The translations under genes were made by a program, and so were the position numbers. The notes under the pieces are model-generated. The model made no database searches, had not been told where the DNA came from, and saw only the letters and a list, made by a program, of their open reading frames with translations. A stretch of DNA of 64,000 bases from Rallus limicola (taxonomy: Eukaryota; Chordata; Aves; Gruiformes; Rallidae): contig JAKCOZ010000041.1 in assembly GCA_022605955.1 (NCBI GenBank), positions 342,001 through 406,000 of the forward strand, in the 5' to 3' direction. Shown one piece after another: positions 1 to 9,394 of the stretch. Every line of letters starts with the position of its first letter. The stretch's first letter is position 1.

Positions 1-1194
1 GGAGGAAAACTGTCACTCTGAGGGCTGTGCTGTGGGGCTAAACGTCACTGGGAGGAAGTGTGGGTGAGCTGGTGGGTTTGTGTTTGTGGGAACAGCTGGG
101 GAGGAGGGGCAGAGAGCAGGACAGGCAGGGACATCATGGGGTGAGATCACGCTGGGGAAGGGCGTTGGGAGCCTGCAGCCCCCAGGGAAACAGGCCCAGG
201 CGTGGGGCAGTGGGGATGGGCTGTGGTGCAGGTGGCCACGGCTGTGGCCAGGCTGAAAGGGCCTGAGACAAATGAGGTCTTTGCCCCTTGGCTGTGGCTG
301 ATGGCCCTGCCACAGAGGCCTCAGAGGAGACACATTGTGCTCACAGCCATGGAGCATCATGGCCTCCTTGCACCCACCCCAGGGGAGGTCACCATGTGTC
401 CCACCCCTGTCCTTCCCTTGGTGTCACACTCCCCACATCCCAAGGAAAAGCCCTGAGACACGGGTGAGGGTCAGGATCTCCCTGCCCAGGGGCTGGGGCT
501 CAGTGCTTGGCATTTCTGCATCATCAGGCCAAGCCAGGGTGTCCTCAGCATCAGAGCTGCCTGCGCTTTGCCTGTGTGTGTCCTCACAGCCTCCACTTGT
601 CTGCTCTAAGGAGCCCATGGGGAGGCTGAGTCAGCAATGGCTCCCAGTGGGGCCTGTTACTGCTTCAAGGTGCTTTGGGCATCACTCCTGACTTAACTTC
701 TGCAGAGGTTTCTTCACTCTCCTCTTGGTACCTGAGGTCTGTGGCCTCAGAAGAAAACACACCATGGGGCTCATAAACATCCAGAAAGCACTAACAGCAC
801 GTCTATTGAAGTGATTTTCATTACAAAACACCTCAAGGCTTCTATAACTAATTGAATATTTCTAGGTATTTAATGAGGAAGATTTCAGTGGTATCTTACA
901 ATGGAGGATATTTTTCCTTCACCTCTATTTTCAGCTTTGCTGAAGGGGCTTATTGATCATTTGAGGGAAATGGCCCAGGGCTCCCAGGGGATCGGGTGGG
1001 CTGATCCAGGGATGATCCACTCAAGAATCAATTACTTCAGATAACTCATCTAAACCAACAGCACCATTTAGGGAACCCTTTCTGGCAGCTCATGCTATGG
1101 TTTCTCTTCTGCAGCATTCCTGCAGGAAGAATGGGAAGTCTGCAATGTCTCTCCCTGCTTCCCACCTCCCCAACACACCCCCATCATCACAAGG
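1..1194. other. No recognisable gene
   Basis: I see no exon chain, RNA gene or recognisable repeat here. The first 700 bases are moderately GC-rich and the part from about 700 to 1,080 is AT-richer. The short open frames look random. Confidence 0.5.
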
Positions 1195-1320
1195 GAAGGA
1201 ACAGGGAATGGGGCTTTCCTTCAGTTCCTCAGGAGATGTTCTCCTTCTTAGCCAGGGAGGTTCTGCCTTCCTGCACCAATGCTTTGCTTTGGCCCATGCA
1301 GTGAAGTTGCCCACTTGAAG
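1195..1320 (+). repeat. Fragment of avian ERV-derived dispersed repeat
   Basis: The stretch with TTCAGTTCCTCAGGAGATGT followed by TCTCCTTCTTAGC matches the beginning of the better copy at about 17,315 (TTCAGTCAGTTCCTCATGAG, then TCTCCTTCTTAGC). I take both as remnants of one bird endogenous-retrovirus-associated repeat. The family assignment is from memory of bird genomes and was not tested. Confidence 0.4.
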
Positions 1321-1410
1321 TCCAGCACTTGAGTGATTCATTCTCTGAACGACAACAAACCCAAACAACACCCAAGCCCTAAAGTGCAGTAAAAGTACTG
1401 AAAGCAGCTT

Positions 1411-1416
1411 TTTATT
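1411..1416 (-). terminator. Poly(A) signal AATAAA for the candidate receptor
   Basis: AATAAA on the minus strand lies 56 bases after the stop codon. It is followed within about 60 bases by GT-rich sequence (GGTGTTGTTTGGGTTTGTTG), the usual downstream element for cleavage. Confidence 0.5.
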
Positions 1417-4400
1417 TTTAAATTCCCCATGAGAAGACATTTCCAGACTGGCTGGTGTTGGGCTGGTCCTCTCAGTCCTGGCCCACAAATTTGGACAGCT
1501 GCAGGGGTGGGGGCGGCTGGGTCCAACTGCCGGGTTCTGGCCAGGCCTCCAAAGCTGTGCAGAGGCGCCTGTGGAGAGAAGAGTGTGTCAGTGACCCACG
1601 TCTGCAGGGCTGGGCAGGCCAGGGGCTGGGGCAGCACTGGGCACCCTGTGTGCTCTAGGGCAGCGGGCTGCAGGTGGCAACTGTGGGCACAGAGAGCTCT
1701 TGCAGAACGTGGGGTGCCCCACACAGCCCTTGGCTGGAGCTCAGCTTGTCTGCACGGGGCTCGTCGCCTCTCACAGATTTCCCACAGCAGGAATCTGGGG
1801 AGATTCTGCCAGGAACTGACTTGGTACCTGTGACACCCCCCTGCTAAATGCTTCACGCAGCCATCTGACACAGCAGTTTGGCAAAACACCCTCCTGACCA
1901 CTCACCGTTGCCTCTTCCTCCACAGCCGCACAGCACAGTGCAGCACCATCCCAAGCACCATGGGGACCAACACACCCACAGTGCCTCCTATGCTGAACTT
2001 CTGCCAGTCCTGCAGATCCCCACCATAGCACTTGCTCTTGCTGTCCGCCTCTGCAGGAACAAATCTGCACGTTAGTGTGTGCTGGGGGCTCTCTCAGACC
2101 CTTGGCCACAAGCTGTCCCACTCAACAGGAGTCCTGAGGCCAGAGGAGAGCACATGGGGGAGCACAGCACCGTGACCCATGGCTCCTTGTGTGGGGAGCA
2201 CAGCACTGTGACCCATGGCTCCTTGTGTGGGGAGCACAGCACCATGACCCATGGCTCCTTGGAGTGGCCCAGACAAGAACCATCCCACCCAGGACCAGCT
2301 CCCCCTCCCCAGCCCAGCACCCACAGCCCCAAGTGATGGACTCAGCCTTCTCTGAGGCACCTGAGCCGCACTCTCCCCCTCTGCCCTTTCTCCAGCACAG
2401 GCACCCCTTGCGTGCCCCCAGCTTTCAGGACTTAGGGCCCCCGGCCAGGCTGCTCAGTGTCTGGAGCCTGGGGAACAGAATCCTCTCTGCAAGTGTAGTC
2501 AGCTCCCCTGGGCTTGGACAGCGCTGCCAAGCAGCGGAGAGATGTCAGGCCTCAGCGTGGCTCAGGCACAGAGGATGGAGGACGAGGCTGCGGGTTCCCT
2601 TGAAGCCTGAGCATGACGCAGCAGGGAATCTCATGGGACCTGGCTTCATCCCAGGAGGGATCCCCCTCTGCACCTGGCTTCATCCCAGGAGGGATCCCCC
2701 TCTGCACCGGGCTTCATCCCAGGAGGGATCCCCCTCTGCACCTGGCTTCTTCCCAGGAGGGATCCCCCTCTGTTGCACCTGAGGCCTCAAGGGACTCACA
2801 GCAACTCTGGCACACAGGTCCCAGAGGAGGAACACTAGAGGAGGAGGTGCATTTCCCATCAGCTACTGAAGGTGGTTGAGAGGCCTCATTCCCAGCATGG
2901 CAGAGCTCAGAAATGCCCATGGTGGCAGGAAAGCATCTCACTGCATGTGGAGAGGGGTCCCAGCATCCCTCTGCACACTGCTGGCAATAAGCTCCACAGC
3001 CCAGAGAGGACATATGAGCAGCTCCCCTAGGAAGAGAGGCTGAGGGAGCTGGGCTGGGTCAGCCTGAGAAGAGAAGGCTGTGGGGGGACCTCATTGCAGC
3101 CTGCCAGTGCCTGAAGGGAGCAGAGGAACAGCAGGGGAATCAGCTTGTTCAAAGGGTAGAAAATGGCAGGACAAGGGGGATGGAGTGAAGCTGAAGGAGA
3201 GAAGGGTGAGAAGAGAGTCTGGGGGAAGTTCTTTCCAGAGAGAGTGGTGAGGGGCTGGAACAGGCTGCCCAGAGAGGGGGTGGGTGCCCCGTCCCTAGGG
3301 GTGTTCAAGGCCAGGTTGGATGGGGCCCTGGGCAGCCTTGTGTAGCTCCAGGCCTGGAGGTTGGTGTCCCTGACTGTGGCAGGGGGGGTTGGAGCTCTCT
3401 GATCCTCACGGTCCCCTCCAACCCAGACCAGTCTGTGATTCTATGACAGTCATCTTTGGGTGACTGAGTTCCTGGCGTCCTGTACAACACTGGCCCTGCA
3501 CTAATCCTTTGGCTGCTGGCAGGAGGGGCAGTCATGGGCACCAGGGAAAGAGCCAGAGACCCCCAGGATTTGGATTGATGGCCCTGGAGGGCAGAGGGAC
3601 AGTGATTACCTGGCACTCCTGTTGATGGAGCTGCTGTTGGTTTTGTGTGGGAGTCTGGCACACTGTCATTTCCTCCTTCCTGCAGCACCTCCTTCTCCAC
3701 AGTCTCTGAAGAAAGAAAGAGAAGGAACATTCCCCATCAGGAACACAGCACCAGGAGGCCAGACACACTGGAAACACCTACAAATCAAGCCTGGGATTGT
3801 TGGGTGTGCACCTCCTCAATAGTCCAAACAATGTGTCACTGATGGAGCAGAACAGAAGAGCTTCCAGCTCCCCAGCAGACAGCACAGCCAGCCTGCTGAG
3901 GGACTCACAGACTGCACATCATCTGCTTAGTGATTTGCTTGCCAAGGGCCAGGGGATGGGGCATGACTTCCTTCAGAGAGGAGAGGAAGACACTGCAGCC
4001 ACTGCAGCTGAGGAAAGGGCCCTTCTAAAAAAGCACGTCCCACCCTGCCAATGCCATCGCACAGTCGGGGTGACAGCCACACACCCTGGAGGGAGGCCCC
4101 AGCTCTTGCCACCACATCCTGGGCACATTCCCAAGCAGCAGTGCAGAGCCCACGGTCCCTCACAGGAAGAGGAGGAGCAAAGCACTGAACCACTCCAGAA
4201 TGGATTCACAGCCACTTGTTTTAGCTGTTCACGGTCAGGGACTGGACCCAAGCTGGGTGTCCAGCTGTCAGCTGGCCCGGATCCTGAGGTGCCCTGAGAC
4301 ACCCTTTGTGCTTGTGAAGGCCGTGCCTTGTCCATACGTGTGTCTCAGGGTCACAAGTCTTCTGGGCAAGAGGGATGGATACCCACCATTTGCTGCTCTC

Positions 4401-5599
4401 TCCAGCTCTCCCAGGATTTGCTCCGGGGCGTCTGGCCACTCTCTGGAGGATTTCCCTCTTTGGCCATTGTCCTTGGATCTCTGCAGACCTTAACAGAAAG
4501 GTTCCAGTTAAATTCTCACCATTCAATCCTGTGGGGGAGTGCTCAGCCTGTGAAGTCAGGCAAGACCAGCTACACAGCCCTGCAATGCCAGGTGAGCTTC
4601 AGCGCAGGATCCACCTGAGCACCTGGAGCTGGACCCAGCCCTGCCCCCAAAGAGCCATGAGAAGGTGTCACTGTGTATTGCGACCGGCACCGTCACGACT
4701 GACCAGCACAAGGGGTGAGGGCATCACGGCACGGCACGACGCGCAGAGTGCAGGGCTGCCTTGGCACAGCTGCAGGAGGGGCCTTGCTGCTCCTTGGGGT
4801 TTCTGCTGGCAGCGCCCAAAGGCAGGGAAAAGCCACGCCGTCCCCATGGCACCTCCAGCTGCACCAGCCCTGGCACCCGGCTGAGAAGCGCCATGTCCAC
4901 CACGTCCAGCCACGTCTGTCAACAAAGCCAGCAGAGCAGCTGTCAGGAGAAAGGACAGCCCCACCTTTCCTTTACAGGCTGGGATCTGCTTCTCCATGCC
5001 CTGCAGTGCCTGGGGGGGTCAGGTCACCATGGGGTGATGATTTGCACAGCTGCAGAGGCCCCCGGGGGACCTCTTGGCTGAGCCCTGGAGCGCTCTTCAA
5101 TACGGTGCCAGGGCACGTGCAGCTCCCCTCAAGGACTGGAGGGACACACAGACGTTTGTCTGTCCTGTGCACAAAGCCAGGGGGAAAGCACTTGAGGCCA
5201 CAAATGATCCTGGAGATGGTGGGCGTCTCATGGAGAAGAGCCCGCTGGGCAGTGAGAAGCCACAGCAGCGCTGCCCTCTCTGCTCCTGCACAGCACAGCA
5301 GCCATGGCCTCCTGCGCCTCCCTGCATGACATCTGCCTGCCACACAGCAGTGGAGCTCCCCCAGCCGGCCCCACTGCTCTCCCAACCCTTCCCCGCCATG
5401 AGCCCAGCCCCACTGCCCCTCCAAGGGGAGGTGGGCACTGCGCTGTGCTGCCTGGGGCTGGCTGGCTGGCCTGGCCTGCACACCTACCTAATCCCCGTGC
5501 TCGCCATGGGGCTGCTTGGGCATCCTGGGCTTGCAGGGCAACCAGAACCAGGACGATCAGGAGCTGGGAAGGGGCCACGACCTCCCGTGCCTTCACCAT
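1411..5599 (-). CDS. Candidate spliced type I membrane receptor gene (TREM/CD300-like layout), possibly a pseudogene
   Basis: Five minus-strand segments have consensus splice borders and compatible phases. They are a signal peptide exon, an Ig-V-sized exon, an acidic Ser/Thr/Pro-rich hinge, a transmembrane exon and a short tail exon ending in a stop 56 bases before AATAAA with GT-rich sequence beyond. The first three junctions are all phase 1, as is usual for Ig-superfamily receptors. Signal-V-hinge-TM-tail is the layout of TREM and CD300/CMRF35 genes, but no diagnostic family sequence is intact. The V-sized exon has in-frame stops, so either the gene is broken or I have that exon wrong. The cytoplasmic part is short, basic near the membrane, and I see no ITIM. 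A CR1 insertion and two minisatellites lie in its introns. The hinge, TM and tail exons are the most convincing part. Family assignment is inference. Confidence 0.45.
1472..1568 (-). CDS. Terminal coding exon of candidate receptor
   Basis: After the acceptor TTCTCTCCACAG, the phase-2 continuation gives 31 residues beginning RLCTALEAWPEPG, with a run of prolines, ending KFVGQD and a TGA at 1,474-1,472. The short tail has no tyrosine and so no ITIM or ITAM. The untranslated region is brief, with the poly(A) signal at 1,411-1,416. Confidence 0.5.
1906..2050 (-). CDS. Transmembrane exon of candidate receptor
   Basis: The acceptor is TTCCTGCAG and the donor CG|GTGAGT. The 145 bases are open and encode a short juxtamembrane stretch (ADSKSKCYGGDLQDW), a hydrophobic segment around VGVLVPMVLGMVL, and a basic stop-transfer RLWRKRQ. 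Phase 1 in and phase 2 out fit the flanking exons exactly. There is no obvious charged residue inside the membrane span that would suggest adaptor pairing. Confidence 0.55.
2154..2264 (+). repeat. 36-bp minisatellite, 3 copies
   Basis: The unit starts GGGGAGCACAGCACCGTGAC and ends CCATGGCTCCTTGTGT. Three near-identical copies are in tandem. The 36-bp period keeps frames open, which explains the local ORFs. It lies in the hinge-to-TM intron of the candidate receptor. Confidence 0.85.
2636..2775 (+). repeat. 34-bp minisatellite, 4 copies
   Basis: Four tandem copies contain TGGCTTCATCCCAGGAGGGA followed by TCCCCCTCTGCACC, with one CAT-to-CTT change in the last copy. The array lies in the same intron as the 36-bp minisatellite. 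Confidence 0.85.
3013..3446 (+). mobile_element. CR1 LINE, 5'-truncated 3' end
   Basis: This is the classic bird CR1 3' region: GAGAGTGGTGAGGGGCTGGA, CAGGCTGCCCAGAGAGGG, GGTGTTCAAGGCCAGGTTGG and a terminal ATTCTATGA. The 5' side is cut off near 3,013. It lies in an intron of the candidate receptor, in the opposite orientation. Confidence 0.9.
3610..3705 (-). CDS. Hinge/stalk exon of candidate receptor
   Basis: A 96-base segment follows a strong polypyrimidine acceptor (TTTCTTTCTTCAG) and ends at CCAG|GTAATC. It is phase 1 at both ends and open throughout. The product begins TVEKEVLQEGGNDSV and ends HTKPTAAPSTGVP, an acidic then Thr/Pro-rich stalk typical of membrane-proximal hinges. Its last base plus the first two bases of the transmembrane exon make a Glu codon. 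Confidence 0.5.
4520..4915 (-). pseudogene. Possible Ig-V exon of candidate receptor, frame broken
   Basis: The segment is 396 bases, a multiple of three, between an acceptor (TTGTTGACAG) and a donor (G|GTGAGA), with phase 1 at both ends, which is the right size for a V-type Ig exon. In the expected frame there are at least two stops. Pieces such as LVSRDGAGR, with YTVT in the neighbouring frame, loosely recall the late strands of TREM/CD300 V domains, and a cysteine-rich stretch precedes them. The similarity is weak. The segment could be unrelated sequence with chance splice signals. Confidence 0.25.
5488..5599 (-). CDS. Exon 1 of candidate receptor: signal peptide
   Basis: From the ATG at 5,599 the frame gives 37 residues starting MVKAREVVAPSQ, then a hydrophobic core LLIVLVLVAL and a small-residue cleavage region (QDAQA/A). 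It ends in phase 1 at a consensus donor G|GTAGGT. This is a textbook signal peptide exon. The ATG lies just 3' (on the minus strand) of a (CAG)7 run. A retroviral env leader is an alternative because an LTR lies upstream, but the phase match to the downstream exons favours the receptor model. Confidence 0.45.
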
Positions 5600-5600
5600 C

Positions 5601-5621
5601 CTGCTGCTGCTGCTGCTGCTG
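5601..5621 (+). repeat. (CTG)7 microsatellite
   Basis: Seven uninterrupted CTG triplets (CAG on the minus strand) lie immediately upstream of the candidate receptor's start codon. Confidence 0.9.
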
Positions 5622-5854
5622 GAGCTGCAGACAGCACTGACAGGGCAGTGCCCACAAGCCCCAGCTCACAGCAGGGCTCGGCCCAGGAGGACTTGGTGAT
5701 GTCCCCACCCACCCTGTGCCCCGCAGCCAGGCCCAAGGGGGGCAGCTCTTACCCCAAGCACCACCCCCCGGAATGCCCTGCCCCCCATGTCGCCAGAGGG
5801 GGTAGAGCCTGAGCCTGAGCTAAGGAGCACTGGGGCTGGCTGGTGTGGTGGTGT

Positions 5855-5907
5855 GGTTTCACCCCGGCTGTGGGCTGAGATCCATGCAGCTGCCTGCTCC
5901 TTAAAGG
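5855..5907 (-). mobile_element. 3' end fragment of an LTR
   Basis: GGTTTCACCCCGGCTGTGGG through GCTGCCTGCTCCTTAAAG repeats, with a few differences, the end of the complete LTR at 6,176-6,227. The 5S rRNA fragment begins within about 10 bases of it. Confidence 0.75.
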
Positions 5908-5914
5908 AAAAAAG

Positions 5915-6003
5915 TTCGCCTGATCTCGGAAGCTAAGCAGGGTCGGGCCCAGTTAGTACTTGGATGGGAGACCGCTTGGGTATACCAGGTGCTGTAGGCT
6001 TTG
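5915..6003 (+). pseudogene. 5S rRNA 3' fragment
   Basis: About 88 bases match the 3' two thirds of vertebrate 5S rRNA. They include GGAAGCTAAGCAGGGTCGGG (box A), GTTAGTACTTGGATGGGAGA (intermediate element and box C) and the 3' end GGTGCTGTAGGCTTT. The first 30 or so bases are missing and a few changes are visible (CCCAGTTAG, CCGCTTGGGTATACC). It is not a functional rRNA gene. Its internal Pol III promoter elements are largely intact, antisense to the adjacent retroviral LTR. Confidence 0.9.
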
Positions 6004-6144
6004 CTGCCACAGCTGTTACCACAGCCATGTGAATAAACACCACAGCATCGTGATCAGAGACTGCTTCAACAACAGTACTTATCACAACTTTGTCTTAATT
6101 ACAATCAGGTCAGGGTCAGATCTACTGTTATCCCAACCTTTCGT

Positions 6145-6162
6145 GCCCCATGTTGGGCGCCA
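6145..6162 (-). promoter_or_regulatory. Retroviral primer binding site, tRNA-Lys type
   Basis: The minus strand reads TGGCGCCCAACATGGGGC, starting 7 bases after the LTR end. TGGCGCCCAACGTGGGGC is the tRNA-Lys(1,2)-type primer site of many retroviruses, so this is one change away. Confidence 0.8.
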
Positions 6163-6169
6163 AAAAGAC

Positions 6170-6718
6170 TGTCCTGGTTTCACCCCGGCTGTGGGCCGAG
6201 ATCCACGCAGCTGCCTGCTCCTTAAAGTAAAAGAGCAGGAGAAAAGGGAAAGGGGAGGGGGGAAACAAGGGAAGGGAAAAGGAAGGGGCAAATAACTCCA
6301 AAACCAAGAAACTCAGAGGCCCGTGGGTTGGGATAAGGATAGTTTACTAAGAGAACAGAAAGATCAAATATAACAATGCTCACAGGACTTTAGAGCAAAA
6401 GAATATGAAACTATTGATACACAATGCAGTTTCTCACCCAACCACACAACTCAGGCCGCACCACCCAGAGCCGTCCTGGAACCCGACCGTCCCCCAAGAC
6501 CCTCGCGTCCCGGAACCGCCCCCCTTCTTCCTCCCATCAGCCCCCTTTATCCTGGGCAGGACGTAATTGGCATGGAATACTCTCTTTGGCTTTGACTGTC
6601 TGACTGCAACTAAAAACATCAGGGTGTTCTCAGCACTGCTTTCACTGTAACTCCCAAACACAGCATCCCATCCGCTGCTGCAAATGGAGTTAACTCTGTC
6701 CTGACTGAAACCAGGACA
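6170..6718 (-). mobile_element. Complete endogenous retrovirus LTR
   Basis: The 549-bp element is bounded by 13-bp inverted ends (TGTCCTGGTTTCA / TGAAACCAGGACA), with TG...CA termini. It lies in minus orientation because the primer site follows its lower-coordinate end. Only about 150 bases of retroviral leader remain before the 5S fragment and a second LTR end. No gag, pol or env frame is visible. Confidence 0.8.
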
Positions 6719-7179
6719 TGTGGAGACTGGCCATGGGCAACACGCCATGCAGGAGGAGTTTCAGGGGAAGCCATTGACTGGGGGAAATCACACAGATCAG
6801 AGACATTTGCTGCTGGAAACGTGCCCAGCAAAAGAACTGCTCATTGCTTACACACACTGCTCACACCAAGCTGATTGGGTAGCAATGATAACGAGTTCTG
6901 ATGAGCATCTCTTAGAGCTGAACATTGTTAGTTTCCCTGTGATGTCTAAGAGCATCTGCACACCTGCTGTGTCCAGCAGTGATTATGGCTGGTTCAGTAC
7001 ATGTTCACTCACTCCCAAATCCCTTCCCACAACTCCTGCTTGGTTTAGGGCAGTCTGTACCCCTGGCTTCAAGGCCTCTGTGTTTTGAGAATGTGATTAC
7101 CAAAAACCTCTCAGCAGGAGGAACTTGCCTGTCTTATGGGAACGTGAGGATACTTTCAGGGCCTGTGTCTGCTGTGAGC

Positions 7180-7560
7180 AGAGCCTGGAAGAGAGTAGAA
7201 GGAAGAAACAAGAGGGGAAAAAAACACCATAGAAAATGTAGAGAGAAACAATGAAAAGAGGGGAAAAGCCCCCAAAAAAGCCAGGAGAGAGCAGAAGGAA
7301 GCAACAAAAATGGAAAAAGAAAAAACCACAAAACAACATCCAGAAAAGAGAGCAGAGAGAAACGATGAAATAGGAAAAAAAAACCAAACAAGAAGAGAAG
7401 AGAATGAAGGAACACAATGGGGAAAATAAACAACAAAGAAAAAAAGAGGAGAGAGAAGAATGAAGTGATGAAAGGGCAAAACTAAAGAAAGCAAAAAATA
7501 AAAAGAGAGAGAAAGAAGTGAGAAAAGGAGAAACAAACACAGAAGCCCAGGAGACACAGA
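7180..7560 (+). repeat. Purine-rich degenerate minisatellite
   Basis: The region is made of A/G-rich sequence with recurring pieces such as AGAGAGCAGAAGGAAGCAAC and GAAACAATGAAAAG at roughly 50-65 base spacing. It is the reverse-complement relative of 34,120-34,690. The Phe/Leu-rich minus-strand frames are by-products. Confidence 0.7.
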
Positions 7561-7671
7561 AGGAAGCGATGAACAGGGAGACACGTCCAGCTGAATCTTA
7601 AGAGAGTTTCTTAAGCAACTTCTCTGGTCACATTCCCACACAATTCCAGAACAGGAACAGCTCTGTTCCTA

Positions 7672-7932
7672 AGGCAGCTCAGCCCAACTCACTTTCCCTT
7701 GCAAGAAGCTGTGCAGGGCAGAGGAAACAAACCCTGACTCTGGCCCTGGGATGCACACGTAGGTCAGAGCTCAGATCTGGAACAGCAGCACAGCCTTGGC
7801 ACGGCTCCTTTCTGCTCTCTCACCCCTGTGTGGGTGCTGGGACGTCCTCCTTGCCCTCAAGTCCTCCCAGACAGACGGGGAAGAGGCTTCTGTCCGGTCC
7901 ATGTGCCATGAAGAGCAGCACTTCTGGCCACT
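7672..7932 (-). repeat. Repeat block, inverted relative of spacer 33,860-34,120
   Basis: Its reverse complement aligns almost end to end with 33,860-34,120. For example, CATGAAGAGCAGCACTTCTG here matches CAGAAGTGCTGCTCTTCATG there, and the shared tail is GGGAAAGTGAGTTGGGCTGA in that orientation. It adjoins the purine-rich tract as one composite repeat. Confidence 0.8.
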
Positions 7933-8047
7933 AAGGGGGAGCAAACAGCTGCATTAGCAGAAGCAAAGCTCCACTTTGCAGATACCCACAGCTCCCTGAC
8001 ACCCAGGAGCCCCCAGCACCCCAGCATTTGCTTGGTATTAAAGCCCT

Positions 8048-8190
8048 GTGGGTCCTGCCAGTGTGTCTGTCCCTCTCCAAGGGCTGCAGGTGCTGGCAGG
8101 GGCTGGCTCCAACGTGGGGAGACCCCCGCTCCACCATGGGTTTCTCCAGGGGCTGCAGGGGCATCTTTCACAGCCCCCATTCCCCACCCC
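8048..8190 (+). repeat. Avian ERV-derived dispersed repeat, partial
   Basis: CAAGGGCTGCAGGTGCTGGC, GGGGCTGGCTCCAAC and TTTCTCCAGGGGCTGCAGG recur here as in the copies near 17,640-17,820, 21,960-22,150 and 55,370-55,550. Its tail appears to continue at 8,888-9,017 after an interrupting CR1. Confidence 0.6.
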
Positions 8191-8624
8191 TCTGTGCTGC
8201 GCTGGTGGGGAGGAAGGAGAGAATTCAGGAGGAAAGCTGAGCCTTGGAAGAAGGAAGGGCTGGAGGGATGTATCTTTAAGATTTGATTTCTCCGTTTTTG
8301 ACTCTGATTTGATGGGTAATAAAGGAAATGAATCCTCCTGAGTGGAGTCTGGTTTGCCCACAGCGGTAATTGGCGAGTGATCTCTCCCTGCCACTTTCCT
8401 GACCCACAAGCCTTTCCTTGTCTTTGCTGAGCCCTGTCCAGGTGAGGATGGGCAGCAATATCCTCCAGTCAGGGTCAACCCATGACACAGACTATCACTA
8501 CAAACACTTTAGAGAGGCTAATGAGGAAACAGCAAAAGTTAGAACCTGAATTACTAGAGATGAGGTGCATTTCAGGCCCCGTCCCATGTTCATCCCATGG
8601 CTGGAAGGAGAAAACCACTCCATG

Positions 8625-8886
8625 TGACAGGAGATAGGACAAGGGGACAGGGCCTCAAGATGCACCAGGGCAGGCTCAGATCAGACCTTAGGAGAAAATG
8701 TATCACTGAAAGAGTTGTGGGGATGTGGAACAGGCCACCCAGGGTGGGATCTGAGTCCCCATCCCTGGATGGGTTTCACAAAAGGGTAGATGGGGTACTC
8801 AGGGATATGGCTTAGCACAGGACAGGAACGGTTGGACTTGGTGATCTTGAGTTGGTCTTTTCCAGTCTTGTACTGCTGTGCTTCTG
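8625..8886 (+). mobile_element. Old CR1 LINE 3' end
   Basis: The diverged pieces ACTGAAAGAGTTGTGG, TGGAACAGGCCACCCAGGG, CCATCCCTGGATGGGTTT and GGTTGGACTTGGTGATCTTG follow the CR1 3' consensus order. It interrupts the ERV-derived repeat. Confidence 0.8.
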
Positions 8887-8887
8887 A

Positions 8888-9017
8888 GACTCCGGCCTCG
8901 AGCCGGCTGGTGTTGGCTCTGCCAGGCCTGGGGAAAGCTGCTCACTGCTCCTTGCAGCAGCCACACATGCAGCCCGCCCCCATCACCACCAAACCCCTGC
9001 CACACAACACCACAGCA
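8888..9017 (+). repeat. Tail of ERV-derived repeat
   Basis: The stretch from CGAGCCGGCTGGTGTTGGCT to CCACCAAACCCCTGCCACAC matches the ends of the copies at about 18,000-18,085 and 55,730-55,860 (GAGCCAGCTGGTGTTTGCTC). Confidence 0.5.
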
Positions 9018-9235
9018 CGTGTCAAGGTCCCTCTGGACAGCATCCCTTCCTCCAGCACGTCACGTGCACCACACAGCTCAGTGGCACCCACAGCGTGCTG
9101 AGGGTGCAGCACTCGATCCCACTCTGCCTGTCACGGGTGCAAATGGTCCATGGGATCGGTGGCAGGAGGAACCTTTGAGGGGCAGCACTTTGTACTGGGT
9201 TCCACTTGGGCATGGAGCCATGGAGGGTAACTCTT
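9018..9235 (-). mobile_element. CR1 ORF2 (reverse transcriptase) fragment
   Basis: CTGAGGGTGCAGCACTCGAT...CCACTCTGCCTGTCAC...GGGTTCCACTTGGGCATGGA follows the reverse complement of the late CR1 ORF2 coding region. It is a dead fragment with indels. Confidence 0.65.
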
Positions 9236-9394
9236 CCTTTCCCCTTTTTGTTAACCCTTTCCATCCCCATGGAGAGCTGGCAAAGCTGCTGGGGGCAGCA
9301 AAGAACTCTGGGAGTGCCCCCGTTGCTACCTTGCTGCCTTGGCCACGCTCAAACAGAAGCAGCCAGCGTCTCCCCACCCGAGCGCCCACTGACC

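Noticed and set aside
5488..5599. Retroviral env signal peptide belonging to the LTR at 6,170
   Set aside because: No env sequence follows, and the exon ends at a donor in phase with the downstream receptor exons. It is kept only as an alternative.
5915..6003. Functional 5S rRNA gene
   Set aside because: The 5' third is missing and the 3' end lacks a run of four or more T residues.
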